Below are positions 8,241 through 14,523 of a DNA stretch of 16,309 bases, one piece after another. The stretch is taken from the NCBI GenBank assembly GCA_007119795.1, contig SKOZ01000038.1:1-16309 (forward strand), in the 5' to 3' direction. Made by a program: the position numbers and the translations under genes. The notes beneath the pieces are model-generated. The model searched no databases. It had not been told where the DNA came from and was given only the letters and a program-made list of their open reading frames with translations. The DNA comes from Planctomycetales bacterium (GTDB lineage Bacteria; Planctomycetota; Planctomycetia; Pirellulales; Thermoguttaceae). Numbering within the stretch: position 1 is the stretch's first letter; each line of letters starts with the position of its first letter.

Positions 8241-8523
8241 GGCCGGCGGAGCGGCTTTTTTGCAGTGGCGAGGCTTTGTACGGGGACGCCGGCCGATATG
8301 CCATCGCACCCGATGCCCGCGCCCGATTGCCGCGACCTGGCGGGCGGCATACCATTTGCTCGCCGGGGTTGTCCCCCCAGGCAACCGCTTCCCACGCCGG
8401 TCCGTGCGGGCGAGGCTTGGGCTGCCAAGGGCAGGCAACGGCCGTTCGGCAGCCGGCTCTCGCCACCAGGCAGGGGAGCGGGGCCGCCCGTTCCCCCCGG
8501 CACGAACACGCAACGAGAGAGCG

Positions 8524-9354
8524 ATGGCTGAAGATCCCCGCGGCGAAATCTCCCTGACGCCCCAAGCCGGACTGCATTGCGGCCATTACTTCTACCGCTT
8601 CGACCGTTCCCGCCTCAGGAACCTGGCACCCGCCGAGATCAGCGACGGCTGTGCCTGCTTCGCGGCCGTGCTCGAAGCCTCCGATCCGCAGGCCCCCTCG
8701 CGGTTGCAGACGTGGCTGGTCGGCGGGCACAAGGCCGACTTCGCCACGATCCTCCTGGATGAAGACCCGCTGAAGATCGACGGTGTCCACCAGCGGTTGA
8801 TGTCCGGCCCCCTGGGGACGGCCATCCAGGCGGTGTGGTCCTTCGTCTCCATGACGGAGGTTTCCGAATACCTGCCCGACGTTGAAAAATACGGCGAAAG
8901 CCTCGCCGCCGAGGGGCTCGACCGCGGCAGCGACGCCTTTCGCGTGAAGCTCGAGCAGTACCGGCGGCGGTACGAGATCATGGTCCGCCAGCGGCTGCAG
9001 CCCGATCTGCCCGTCTGGCCGGCGGTTTGCTTCTACCCGATGAACAAGCGGCGGAGCGGCGGCGACAACTGGTTCCGCCTCCCTTTCGAGGAGCGGGAGC
9101 GGATGATGGCCGAGCACGGCGCCTCGGGCATGGAGTTCGCCGGCAAGGTGACCCAACTGGTTACCGTGGCCGTGGGGCTCGACGATTGGGAGTGGGGCGT
9201 GACCCTCTGGGCCCGCAACCCCCAGTACCTCAAGGATATCGTCTACCGTCTTCGCTTCGACGAGGCCAGCGCCCGCTTCGGCGAATTCGGGCCCTTCTAC
9301 GTCGGCTACCTGGCCCCACCCCGCGACATCCTTCGCCACTGCCGCGTGGCCTAG
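8524..9354 (+). CDS. hemQ: Coproheme decarboxylase HemQ/ChdC, 276 aa
   Basis: This enzyme belongs to the chlorite-dismutase fold family. It performs the last step of the coproporphyrin-dependent heme pathway: peroxide-driven decarboxylation of coproheme to heme b. The C-terminal half carries the family signature GLDDWEWGVTLWA and YRLRFDEASARFGEFGPFYVG. The expected residues occur at the right spacing: catalytic Tyr Y171 with M173 and K175 (YPMNKRR), Trp W183, heme-ligand His H198 (RMMAEHGASG), and distal Gln Q211 (13 residues after the His, as in firmicute enzymes). The residue after W183 is Phe where I recall Tyr in many relatives. The start is ATG 8524 after GAGAGAGCG; the frame is open further upstream but that part is not protein-like. 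No other heme gene is nearby. Confidence 0.95.
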   Translation: MAEDPRGEISLTPQAGLHCGHYFYRFDRSRLRNLAPAEISDGCACFAAVLEASDPQAPSRLQTWLVGGHKADFATILLDEDPLKIDGVHQRLMSGPLGTAIQAVWSFVSMTEVSEYLPDVEKYGESLAAEGLDRGSDAFRVKLEQYRRRYEIMVRQRLQPDLPVWPAVCFYPMNKRRSGGDNWFRLPFEERERMMAEHGASGMEFAGKVTQLVTVAVGLDDWEWGVTLWARNPQYLKDIVYRLRFDEASARFGEFGPFYVGYLAPPRDILRHCRVA

Positions 9355-9398
9355 GGGACGATGGTGGGCCGTTGCGGGGCCCCCAGGCCGCGGCCGGC

Positions 9399-9420
9399 TG
9401 CGGGGGGGGCGCCCCTCGCA
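9399..9420 (+). terminator. Possible terminator hairpin after hemQ
   Basis: TGCGGGGGG pairs with CCCCTCGCA (one G-T pair) around a 4-nt loop, 45 bp after the hemQ stop. Only a short ATTTT follows some bases later, so intrinsic termination would be weak. Confidence 0.35.
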
Positions 9421-9465
9421 AGCCCCATTTTCCATAAAAAGCTGCGACTTGGCCGAGAGAACCCC

Positions 9466-9494
9466 TTCCCACCGGCCGCCGGGTCTGCTATAGT
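9466..9494 (+). promoter_or_regulatory. Candidate promoter of the cold-shock gene
   Basis: TTCCCA (9466-9471) and TATAGT (9489-9494) are spaced by 17 bp; the -10 matches at five of six positions and the -35 at four. Transcription starting near 9501 would give a leader of roughly 210 nt ahead of the cold-shock protein start, which contains three hairpins. Confidence 0.4.
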
Positions 9495-9565
9495 TGCATT
9501 GCGTAGTGCGAGGCGACGCGAGTTTCAGGAACGTGCACTCGTTTCGCTGCCGTCCGATGTGGCTC

Positions 9566-9698
9566 TTGGCATCCCCCCTTGAATGCCAACCGGCCGTCGC
9601 GGCCTGCTTCGTCACTCGCGTGTTGGGCCGCGACCTTCCCTCGACGATTGGGGATGCAGGGAGAAGGAATCGTGTGCTAAGTGTTTCTTTCTCTCTGC
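9566..9698 (+). promoter_or_regulatory. Structured 5' leader of the cold-shock gene, three hairpins
   Basis: Three hairpins follow each other. Hairpin 1: TTGGCAT (9566-9572) with ATGCCAA (9583-9589). Hairpin 2: GTCGCGGCC (9596-9604) with GGCCGCGAC (9626-9634), 21-nt loop. Hairpin 3: 9656-9669 with 9685-9698, 14 pairs of which two are G-U, 15-nt loop. The ribosome binding site AAGGA (9701-9705) begins three bases after hairpin 3, and the start codon is at 9714. Long folded leaders are known for cold-shock genes in other bacteria; a temperature-responsive role here is inferred. Confidence 0.55.
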
Positions 9699-9713
9699 TG
9701 AAGGATTTGTGGT

Positions 9714-9911
9714 ATGCCGCAGGGCACAATCAAGAAGTTGGTCGCCGACAAAGGGTTTGGTTTCATCGATGGAGAGCGGGGCGACCTGTTCTTCCACCAC
9801 TCCGCTGTCGAAGGCACCTCCATCGAGGCGCTTCGCGTCGGTCAGACCGTGACGTATCAGGAAGGCCGCGGCCCGAAGGGCCCCCGCGCCGAGAACGTCA
9901 CTCCCGTCTGA
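9714..9911 (+). CDS. Cold-shock domain protein, 65 aa
   Basis: This is a single cold-shock domain (OB-fold) protein that binds single-stranded RNA and DNA, likely acting as an RNA chaperone. Both RNA-binding motifs are present: RNP1 as KGFGFID (residues about 13-19) and RNP2 as LFFHHSAV (about 25-32). The length is normal for the CspA family, and the C-terminus EGRGPKGPRAENVTPV is typical of many bacterial relatives. The ATG at 9714 has AAGGA 8 bases upstream. It is transcribed from its own long leader and followed by a GC hairpin and, 209 bp on, a strong terminator, so it is probably monocistronic. Confidence 0.95.
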   Translation: MPQGTIKKLVADKGFGFIDGERGDLFFHHSAVEGTSIEALRVGQTVTYQEGRGPKGPRAENVTPV

Positions 9912-9920
9912 ACGGGCGGT

Positions 9921-9938
9921 GCCCCCCAGGGGGGGGGC
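9921..9938 (+). terminator. GC hairpin right after the cold-shock gene
   Basis: GCCCCCC (9921-9927) and GGGGGGC (9932-9938) form a 7-bp stem with a 4-nt loop, 9 bp after the stop codon. It has no T-run, so it may act as an RNA stabiliser or weak terminator. Confidence 0.3.
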
Positions 9939-10119
9939 CGTGTCGTACGGTCTTCGGGTCGGTAACGACTCGCCAGTCCGACAACTTCCTGCACTTCCCT
10001 CCAAACAGACGGGCTTGTCCTCCCGGCCACATCTGGGAAGCGACCCGTCGTTGGGGGGGCGAGTATCGGCGCAGGCCGCGTCAAACCGCCGCCTGGCCGC
10101 TCGTTGACAGGTGACCTAT

Positions 10120-10165
10120 CCGCCCCCGGTTGAGCTGTGGCTTGACCGGGGGCGGATTTTTTTTT
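10120..10165 (+). terminator. Strong intrinsic terminator
   Basis: CCGCCCCCGGT (10120-10130) and ACCGGGGGCGG (10145-10155) form a perfect 11-bp stem with a 14-nt loop, followed by nine T residues (10157-10165). This is the clearest intrinsic terminator in the window. It lies 209 bp after the cold-shock gene stop, so the transcript has a long 3' part, or a separate small RNA ends here. It also shields the URO-D-like gene from upstream transcription. Confidence 0.85.
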
Positions 10166-10378
10166 GGCCGGCAGGCCGTTTCTGCCGTTCCGCTCGGATG
10201 CCAACCCGTCCCAAGCTGCCCGGATGGCAGCCCTGCGCGCCCCACACGAGCCGACCGGCGTTCCGCCGGTTGTCGCAGGCCGCTGCGCGGCATCCTCCGA
10301 GCATTGCAGGCGGTGACTTCCCCGGCGAGAATGCCGCTCACATCTGCGGTTGTCTCACCCGTCTCTTTACGGTGCCCC

Positions 10379-11449
10379 ATGACCATGCCACCGCCGAGCG
10401 GCAAACGGGTCGTCGCCGACGCCCTCGCGGGGCGCGCCGTTCCCCGCTGCCCCGTCGGCCCCCTCGCCGTGCACTACTGCGCGCGCCGCTGCGGTGTCTC
10501 GGTCCGCGAGTACACCACCGACCCCTGCGTGCTGGCCGACTGCGTGCTCCGCTACTACGAGGCTTTCCGGCCCGATGCCGTCTGGATCTCCGCCGACACC
10601 TGGGTCACCGCCGAGGCCATGGGCGCCCGCGTGGCCTTCCCGGGCGACGACCAGCCGCTGGGCGGCCGCGGCGAGCCGCTGGTCCGAGGGCCGGCGGACG
10701 TCGACCGCATCTCCCCCGCCGATCCGAACTCCCAGGGCCGCATGCCGCTATTGCTCGAGGCCCTCCGTCTCGTCCACCAGGCCATCGGCGAAGAGACCTT
10801 CGTCGTCGCCTGTTTCGACCAGTTCCCGTTCTCGCGGGCGACGTCGCTGATGGGGATCGACCGGGCCCTGACGGCCATGATCGACGATCCCCCTTTCCTC
10901 GAGGCCCTCATGGAACGGTGCCTGGAGTACGCCGCCGCCTACGCCCGGGCGCTGGCCGAGGCCGGCGCGGCAATGCTCAGCGGGGGCGATTCGCCCGCCG
11001 GGCTGATCGGCCCTGGCCGCTACCGCAGCGTGGCACTCCCCTTCGCCCGCCGCCTGGTTGCGGAGCTGAAGACCGCGACCGCGCTGCCCGTCTCGATGCA
11101 CATCTGCGGCGACGCCACGGGGCTGCTTCCCGACATGGCCGCCACGGGCGCCGACGTCCTCGAGCTCGACCACCAGGTCGACCTCCGCCGCGCCGGCACC
11201 GTCCTGGGGCCGGAGGTGGGCATCTGGGGGAACCTCGATCCGGTGGACCTGCTCAGCCGCGGCTCGCCGGACGACGTCCGCCGCGCCGTCCGCGAGGCCC
11301 TTTCGGCCGTGGCCGAGAAAGGCCACCGCCGCTTCGTGCTCAGCTCCGGTTGCACGCTCGCCATGGAGACGCCCGCGGAGAACCTCCACGCCCTCTTCGA
11401 CGAACCCCGCCCCTTCGCCTCCCGGCCCGCGGAAGAGACCGTCGAATAG
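10379..11449 (+). CDS. URO-D superfamily protein with zinc methyltransferase motif, 356 aa
   Basis: This is a TIM-barrel protein of the uroporphyrinogen decarboxylase superfamily. It carries H241-x-C243 (SMHICGDATG) and C325 (LSSGCTL), the zinc ligands of MtaA/MtbA/CmuA-type methylcobalamin-dependent methyltransferases, at nearly the same spacing. It lacks the N-terminal substrate motif of true HemE (RQAGRY type). The C-terminal GIWGNLDPVDLLSRGSPDDV and SSGCTLAMETPAENL fit the superfamily. A role in thiol or corrinoid methyl transfer is thus more likely than heme synthesis, although hemQ is 1 kb away. The start is placed at ATG 10379 (a second ATG is at 10385) because upstream codons are not protein-like; the ribosome binding site is weak. 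No corrinoid protein gene is adjacent. Bases 10166-10378 hold only a small palindrome (10254-10270). Confidence 0.85.
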   Translation: MTMPPPSGKRVVADALAGRAVPRCPVGPLAVHYCARRCGVSVREYTTDPCVLADCVLRYYEAFRPDAVWISADTWVTAEAMGARVAFPGDDQPLGGRGEPLVRGPADVDRISPADPNSQGRMPLLLEALRLVHQAIGEETFVVACFDQFPFSRATSLMGIDRALTAMIDDPPFLEALMERCLEYAAAYARALAEAGAAMLSGGDSPAGLIGPGRYRSVALPFARRLVAELKTATALPVSMHICGDATGLLPDMAATGADVLELDHQVDLRRAGTVLGPEVGIWGNLDPVDLLSRGSPDDVRRAVREALSAVAEKGHRRFVLSSGCTLAMETPAENLHALFDEPRPFASRPAEETVE

Positions 11450-11594
11450 AGCGCCGCACACGAACACAAGCTGCAGGCGAATCGCGAGCCTGGATGGCCG
11501 GGCAACCATTCACAGAAGGAAACCGTGCCCGAGAAAACGGGATGGAACTGCCTCCTTCACGCTCTGTTTTCTCTGTTTTCTCCTGTTCAAGCCC

Positions 11595-11635
11595 GTTCGT
11601 GCCATTCGTGCTCGTTTGTGATTCGTGAATCCGTG
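11595..11635. repeat. Degenerate direct repeats of RTTCGTG
   Basis: Five close variants occur in a row: GTTCGTG, ATTCGTG, GTTTGTG, ATTCGTG and ATCCGTG, at 7-10 bp steps. They lie in the gap between the URO-D-like gene and the converging membrane gene. Two copies of CTCTGTTTT precede them. The purpose is unknown. The rest of the gap (11450-11594) holds nothing I can identify. Confidence 0.45.
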
Positions 11636-11640
11636 AACGG

Positions 11641-12033
11641 TCACACCGCCAGCAGCAGCGCGACGAGGGCCAGCGTACTGGGCACCAGGATGCAGAGCAG
11701 TCCGGCGGAAAGCCGCGGGCGGCGGCGGAGCGCTGACGTGGCGACCAGCAGGCAGACGGCGAAGTTGATCAGGCCCCAGAGGCCAAGGGCGACCAGGTTG
11801 TGGCTGAGCACGAAATGGGCGAAACCGTGCTGTGGGAAGGTCAAGCCCGCATGGACCACAGGAACGGCGAGCACGGCCGCGAGCAGCCCCAGCAGCCACA
11901 GCCGCCTGCGGACGACCAGCCCGCCCACGGCTGCCACCGAGAGGACCGCCAAGGTCCAGCCACCGCCATAGGCCAGAATCGTTCGCCACGAGACAGCATG
12001 GACTGGCAACTCGAGAGTAGTCGGCGTGACCAC
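11641..12033 (-). CDS. Four-helix membrane domain, downstream part of a TGA-split gene
   Basis: The product from GTG 12033 would be 130 aa with about four membrane helices (AVLSVAAVGGLVV, LWLLGLLAAVLAVPVV, LGLWGLINFAVCLLVAT, AGLLCILVPSTLALVALLL). The frame remains open upstream to 12129, directly after the TGA that ends the 251-aa protein, and it is the same frame. The 32 intervening codons look coding: about 78 percent end in G or C, and they read as a beta-strand domain (VPFDVGSGTARVSIDLVGW). So this is most likely the C-terminal half of one 414-residue protein broken or recoded at the TGA. An overlapping ATGA start at 12133 opens another frame, but that product is not protein-like. Confidence 0.7.
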   Translation of the reverse strand: MVTPTTLELPVHAVSWRTILAYGGGWTLAVLSVAAVGGLVVRRRLWLLGLLAAVLAVPVVHAGLTFPQHGFAHFVLSHNLVALGLWGLINFAVCLLVATSALRRRPRLSAGLLCILVPSTLALVALLLAV

Positions 12034-12093
12034 ACTCTCGTCCCAACCAACCAGGTCGATCGAGACGCGCGCCGTACCACTGCCGACGTCGAA

Positions 12094-12132
12094 GGGGACT
12101 CGACACGAGCCCCAGATGATGCTCCCCGCTCA
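12094..12132 (-). other. In-frame TGA followed by a hairpin
   Basis: The TGA at 12132-12130 interrupts one continuous frame (12885 to 11641). Sixteen bases downstream on the minus strand GGGGCTCG pairs with CGAG-T-CCCC, an 8-bp stem with one bulged T and a TGT loop (12113-12094). Distance and a loop holding G and T loosely fit bacterial selenocysteine insertion elements. A plain nonsense mutation remains at least as likely. Confidence 0.35.
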
Positions 12133-12885
12133 TCCATGCTCTCGCAGCTCGACGCGGCGGCGGATCGGCGCGCCGCCCGGCCGCCGCGGGGGAAACTCGA
12201 TATCGGCTACGGCATAGGGCCCCTTGATTCGAGCAAAACTGGTCCTGACGGTGGAATCGATTCCCGGCGTGATCATCCGTGCGCTGAGTTGCGACGGCTC
12301 TCCCCCGCGGAACTGGTCGGCAGAGAAATCCTCCTCCAGGATCGCCTCGACCGGCCCCAGGAACCAGACCACGGGGGCGTCCTCGGGCCGCTCAGTAAAG
12401 GCCATCCTGCTATCTTGACCCCATAGAGAAACTCGGAAGGGCCGTTCCCAGAATCGCCCCCAATGGGGATCGTCGCGGTATTCGTCGCGCGGCTGAAGCT
12501 GCGTGACGATCATCCCTTTCACTATGGGGACGCAAGACAGAACGGGGGCCTGTTCGGTGGAGAGACTGAAGAATCGCTGATACTCCATTTCCGGGCGGAC
12601 TTCCGGCCGGTAGTACGCGTAACGGGCCTCGATGCGTTCGCCGGGATCGGTCAGATCGCCGTTGCCGTTGCGGTCGATGTAGAGGACGTCGCCGTCGAGG
12701 ACCAGCCAGACGCGGGTCTCCGCTTGCGGTCCGAAGACGAGCAGGCAATAGAGGGGCGTCTCCGACTCGTAGACCGGCTCGCGCAGCGGCCGCCGATCGG
12801 GACCGACCAGCTCGGCCAGCGGCGCGGGCCCGGCCAAGAGAACCAGCGAAACGAGCTGGCCCATAAGCAGCGGCGTCGTGAGCAT
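12130..12885 (-). CDS. Secreted protein with calcium-type loop, 251 aa, N-terminal part of a split gene
   Basis: I do not recognise a named family. The ATG at 12885 has a strong GGGGAGG about 8 bases upstream, followed by a short hydrophobic signal (MLTTPLLMGQLVSLVLLAGP). Residues 71-80 are DRNGNGDLTD, an Asp/Asn-rich loop of the calcium-binding kind that is frequent in planctomycete secreted proteins. The rest is beta-rich with no catalytic motif visible. The frame ends at TGA 12130-12132 in the middle of what looks like a continuing domain (RRRVELREHG before it, VPFDVGSGTARVSIDL after it), and reading on in the same frame adds four membrane helices. The first 22 codons and the upstream flank are duplicated at 14288-14439. 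Confidence 0.8.
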   Translation of the reverse strand: MLTTPLLMGQLVSLVLLAGPAPLAELVGPDRRPLREPVYESETPLYCLLVFGPQAETRVWLVLDGDVLYIDRNGNGDLTDPGERIEARYAYYRPEVRPEMEYQRFFSLSTEQAPVLSCVPIVKGMIVTQLQPRDEYRDDPHWGRFWERPFRVSLWGQDSRMAFTERPEDAPVVWFLGPVEAILEEDFSADQFRGGEPSQLSARMITPGIDSTVRTSFARIKGPYAVADIEFPPRRPGGAPIRRRVELREHG

Positions 12886-12972
12886 CGGCAGACCTCCCCT
12901 GGAATCGTCCGCGCACTTCCCAGCGGCACCCTACCGCGCCGCCCGCCACACCGTCAACCGCCGGCCACCGAA
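12821..12972. repeat. Duplicated gene start and flank, copy A (152 bp)
   Basis: This stretch holds the first 22 codons, ribosome binding site and upstream flank of the 251-aa protein gene. It matches 14288-14439 over 152 bp with no gaps and about 8 mismatches counted by eye (about 95 percent identity), in the same orientation. This indicates a fairly recent segmental duplication. Confidence 0.85.
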
Positions 12973-13020
12973 ACACCCTTCCTAACCCCCCAACCCTTTC
13001 CCAAATCGAGAGGGGCAGAG
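12973..13020. repeat. REP-like intergenic element, copy A
   Basis: The run CACCCTTCCTAACCCC then CAACCCTTTCCC, followed by a purine-rich GAGAGGGG arm, forms an imperfect hairpin. It matches the element at 14450-14495. Such C-rich palindromes are spread through the intergenic DNA of many bacteria. Bases 13021-13111 hold nothing else recognised. Confidence 0.55.
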
Positions 13021-13111
13021 GCGGAGAGGGGAGGACTACCTTCGCCAATCCGCGCGTAACACTGACAACGAACTACTGGCCATCATCGATCACTATTCGG
13101 CGTTGCCCGGC

Positions 13112-13287
13112 CGGCGCCTTCCGCATTCCCAGGAAGTCTGGGTAGCTGCTCCATCGAACACGCGCCATCCGCATCGCAAGACAACGCGGCCGAACAGCTC
13201 GAACCAGTGCTGCCGGTCGCGGTCGTCGCGCACCATGACCCGCCGCCGCCAGCCGCGGCTGGTCACATGATACAGGCCGTCCTCGAT
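13112..13287 (-). pseudogene. Remnant of a REP-associated (RAYT/Y1) transposase
   Basis: The frame from 13287 reads IEDGLYHVTSRGWRRRV, then DDRDRQHWFELFGRV and GWRVF, the typical N-terminus of REP-associated tyrosine transposases. At 13156-13153 it switches frame directly into WSSYPDFLGMRKAP, the typical C-terminal segment of the same family. The whole middle is missing, including the His motif and catalytic Tyr, so this is an internal deletion. The 5' end is also lost: the fragment begins right at the stop codon of the upstream 294-aa gene. It is inactive. Confidence 0.75.
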
Positions 13288-13289
13288 AT

Positions 13290-14174
13290 TCAATTGTTGG
13301 CCGGTTCAGGAGCACTTACGCGTACCAAGCATTGAGCCACCGCAAAGTCCTCCCATATGGTGCGAAAGCTGTCTTCACCGAGCAAGCCGAGCTGGTATAT
13401 CGCTGTTATCTGGAAGGAATCCGGCTCACTGAACTTGAACCAGTCTGTCAAGAGGACCCCCTTGGTGAAGACATCACCCGGGCCGAGCCTCTTGATGCCT
13501 GCAAGGCCACCGAGGTTGGTGGGATCGCCTGTGTCAGGTAAAGCTCGCCCAGAACCTGCATTGCTGAACGCGATGAACGAAAACTGGTTGTTGCGTGGGC
13601 CCCGCTGCTGGCCGCCATCGAAGAAGCTGACCGTCGTCTCGCCGACATTCTTGATGGTCATCACCAGCGTCACGGCCTCGCCAGGGCGATAGCTTGGTTG
13701 CTCCGGTTCCACCGTCACCAGCAACTCGTGGCCGGGGTGCTTGCGAAGTTGCAGCTCGATCCCCAGTGCCTCGGCGATCGTCTTGCCGGCTTTCTCGCCC
13801 GCTACCATGCAGCCTATTTCAAGTGAACCGTCCTCACGCCGATCCGAATGACTCGATACGGGCATGCATAGACCAGCCACAACCACCGCGAAGCGCCCCT
13901 TGTCTTCCCCCTTGGGTATCGGGCCCGCCTTCAACGACAAACGATAGAGGCTATTGTCGTTAGCCACGGACAGAAGCGATGCTTCGCTCAGGTTCTCCGA
14001 AAGGAAATCGCTTAAGCGGACCTCACCGCCCGTGGCTGTGTCAGAACGCTGTACAACCTGGCCGGTCTCATCGTCCGATATCCGGTAGAGGCCTGTCCGG
14101 AGATCGTCGGCGCTCGCCGTTAGTACGGATAGGGCGAGAACCGCTAGCGCGACGCAGCACCTCACGATATTCAT
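13290..14174 (-). CDS. Secreted protein of unknown function, 294 aa
   Basis: The ATG at 14174 has AAGGAG 8 bases upstream, followed by a signal peptide (MNIVRCCVALAVLALSVLTA, cleavage near ASA-DD at residue 22). The N-terminal half contains RFAVVVAGLCMPV and a stretch ending KTIAEALGIELQL; its layout recalls the small P1-like head domain of SecD, but that is only a resemblance. The second half begins LLVTVEPEQPSYRPGEAVTLVM and looks like an Ig-like beta-sandwich (TIKNVGETTVSFF, NNQFSFIAF, GPGDVFTKGVLL, TIWEDFAV). I recall similar proteins in planctomycetes without a known role. It is intact and appears coding throughout, unlike the fragments on both sides. The stop at 13290 touches the transposase remnant, suggesting an insertion close to its 3' end. 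Confidence 0.85.
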   Translation of the reverse strand: MNIVRCCVALAVLALSVLTASADDLRTGLYRISDDETGQVVQRSDTATGGEVRLSDFLSENLSEASLLSVANDNSLYRLSLKAGPIPKGEDKGRFAVVVAGLCMPVSSHSDRREDGSLEIGCMVAGEKAGKTIAEALGIELQLRKHPGHELLVTVEPEQPSYRPGEAVTLVMTIKNVGETTVSFFDGGQQRGPRNNQFSFIAFSNAGSGRALPDTGDPTNLGGLAGIKRLGPGDVFTKGVLLTDWFKFSEPDSFQITAIYQLGLLGEDSFRTIWEDFAVAQCLVRVSAPEPANN

Positions 14175-14352
14175 CTGGTGGTCTCCTTTTTGAAGTCCTT
14201 GCTGGTTCCGAAGTAATAGAAGAAATCGGCAGAGTTGACCCAGTAGCCGTGCACCCGGTCGGGTCGATTGGCCAGCTCGACCAGGGCGGCGCGGGCCCGG
14301 CCAAGAGGGCCAGCGAAACGAGCTGGCCCATAAGCAGCGGCGTCGTGAGCAT
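14175..14352 (-). pseudogene. Chimeric gene remnant: duplicated start joined to a foreign fragment
   Basis: From ATG 14352 the frame repeats MLTTPLLMGQLVSLALLAGP, the start of the 251-aa protein, then loses similarity after about 22 codons. A different frame across the junction reads ALVELANRPDRVHGYWVNSA and on through DFFYYFGTSKDF to a stop overlapping the start of the 294-aa gene. That piece looks like protein from an unrelated gene; I have a vague memory of similar YWVN-type segments in planctomycete proteins. Two broken genes are therefore joined. The ribosome binding site of the 294-aa gene lies in the tail. Confidence 0.6.
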
Positions 14353-14439
14353 CGGCAGATCTCCCCTGGAACCGTCCGCGCACTCCCCAGCGGCACCCTA
14401 CCGCCTCACCCGCCACACCGTCAACCGCCGGCCACCGAA
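14288..14439. repeat. Duplicated gene start and flank, copy B (152 bp)
   Basis: This matches 12821-12972 without gaps at a constant offset of 1467 bp. Similarity stops at 14288, exactly where the foreign fragment begins. It carries the same ribosome binding site and start codon but no intact gene. Confidence 0.85.
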
Positions 14440-14449
14440 GGCCTGCTCC

Positions 14450-14495
14450 CACACCCTTCCTCACCCCAACCCTCTCCCAAAAGTAAGGGAGAGTC
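14450..14495. repeat. REP-like intergenic element, copy B
   Basis: CACCCTTCCTCACCCC and CAACC precede CTCTCCC (14472-14478), which pairs perfectly with GGGAGAG (14487-14493) around an 8-nt loop. It matches copy A at 12973-13020. A pyrimidine-rich tract with CCCTTCA-type steps follows up to and into the 3' end of the AI-2E transporter gene. Confidence 0.6.
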
Positions 14496-14523
14496 TCTGC
14501 CTTCATCTTTCCCCCTTCCCCCT

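Noticed and set aside
8209..9729. Minus-strand open frame of 506 codons
   Set aside because: It is antisense to hemQ, whose catalytic residues are all present; the frame is a shadow.
10166..10378. Cobalamin riboswitch ahead of the URO-D-like gene
   Set aside because: I looked for B12-box-like sequence because of the methyltransferase motif and found none; only a small palindrome at 10254-10270 is present.
10111..11628. Plus-strand 505-codon frame overlapping the URO-D-like gene
   Set aside because: It is Arg/Pro/Gly-rich out-of-frame sequence; the other frame holds the zinc motif and superfamily features.
11510..12133. 207-codon minus frame starting at an ATGA overlap with the TGA
   Set aside because: The ATGA overlap is attractive for coupling, but the product has no protein-like composition, while the alternative frame encodes four clear membrane helices.
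12463..13059. Plus-strand 198-codon frame
   Set aside because: It is antisense to the 251-aa secreted protein, with no motif or ribosome binding site.
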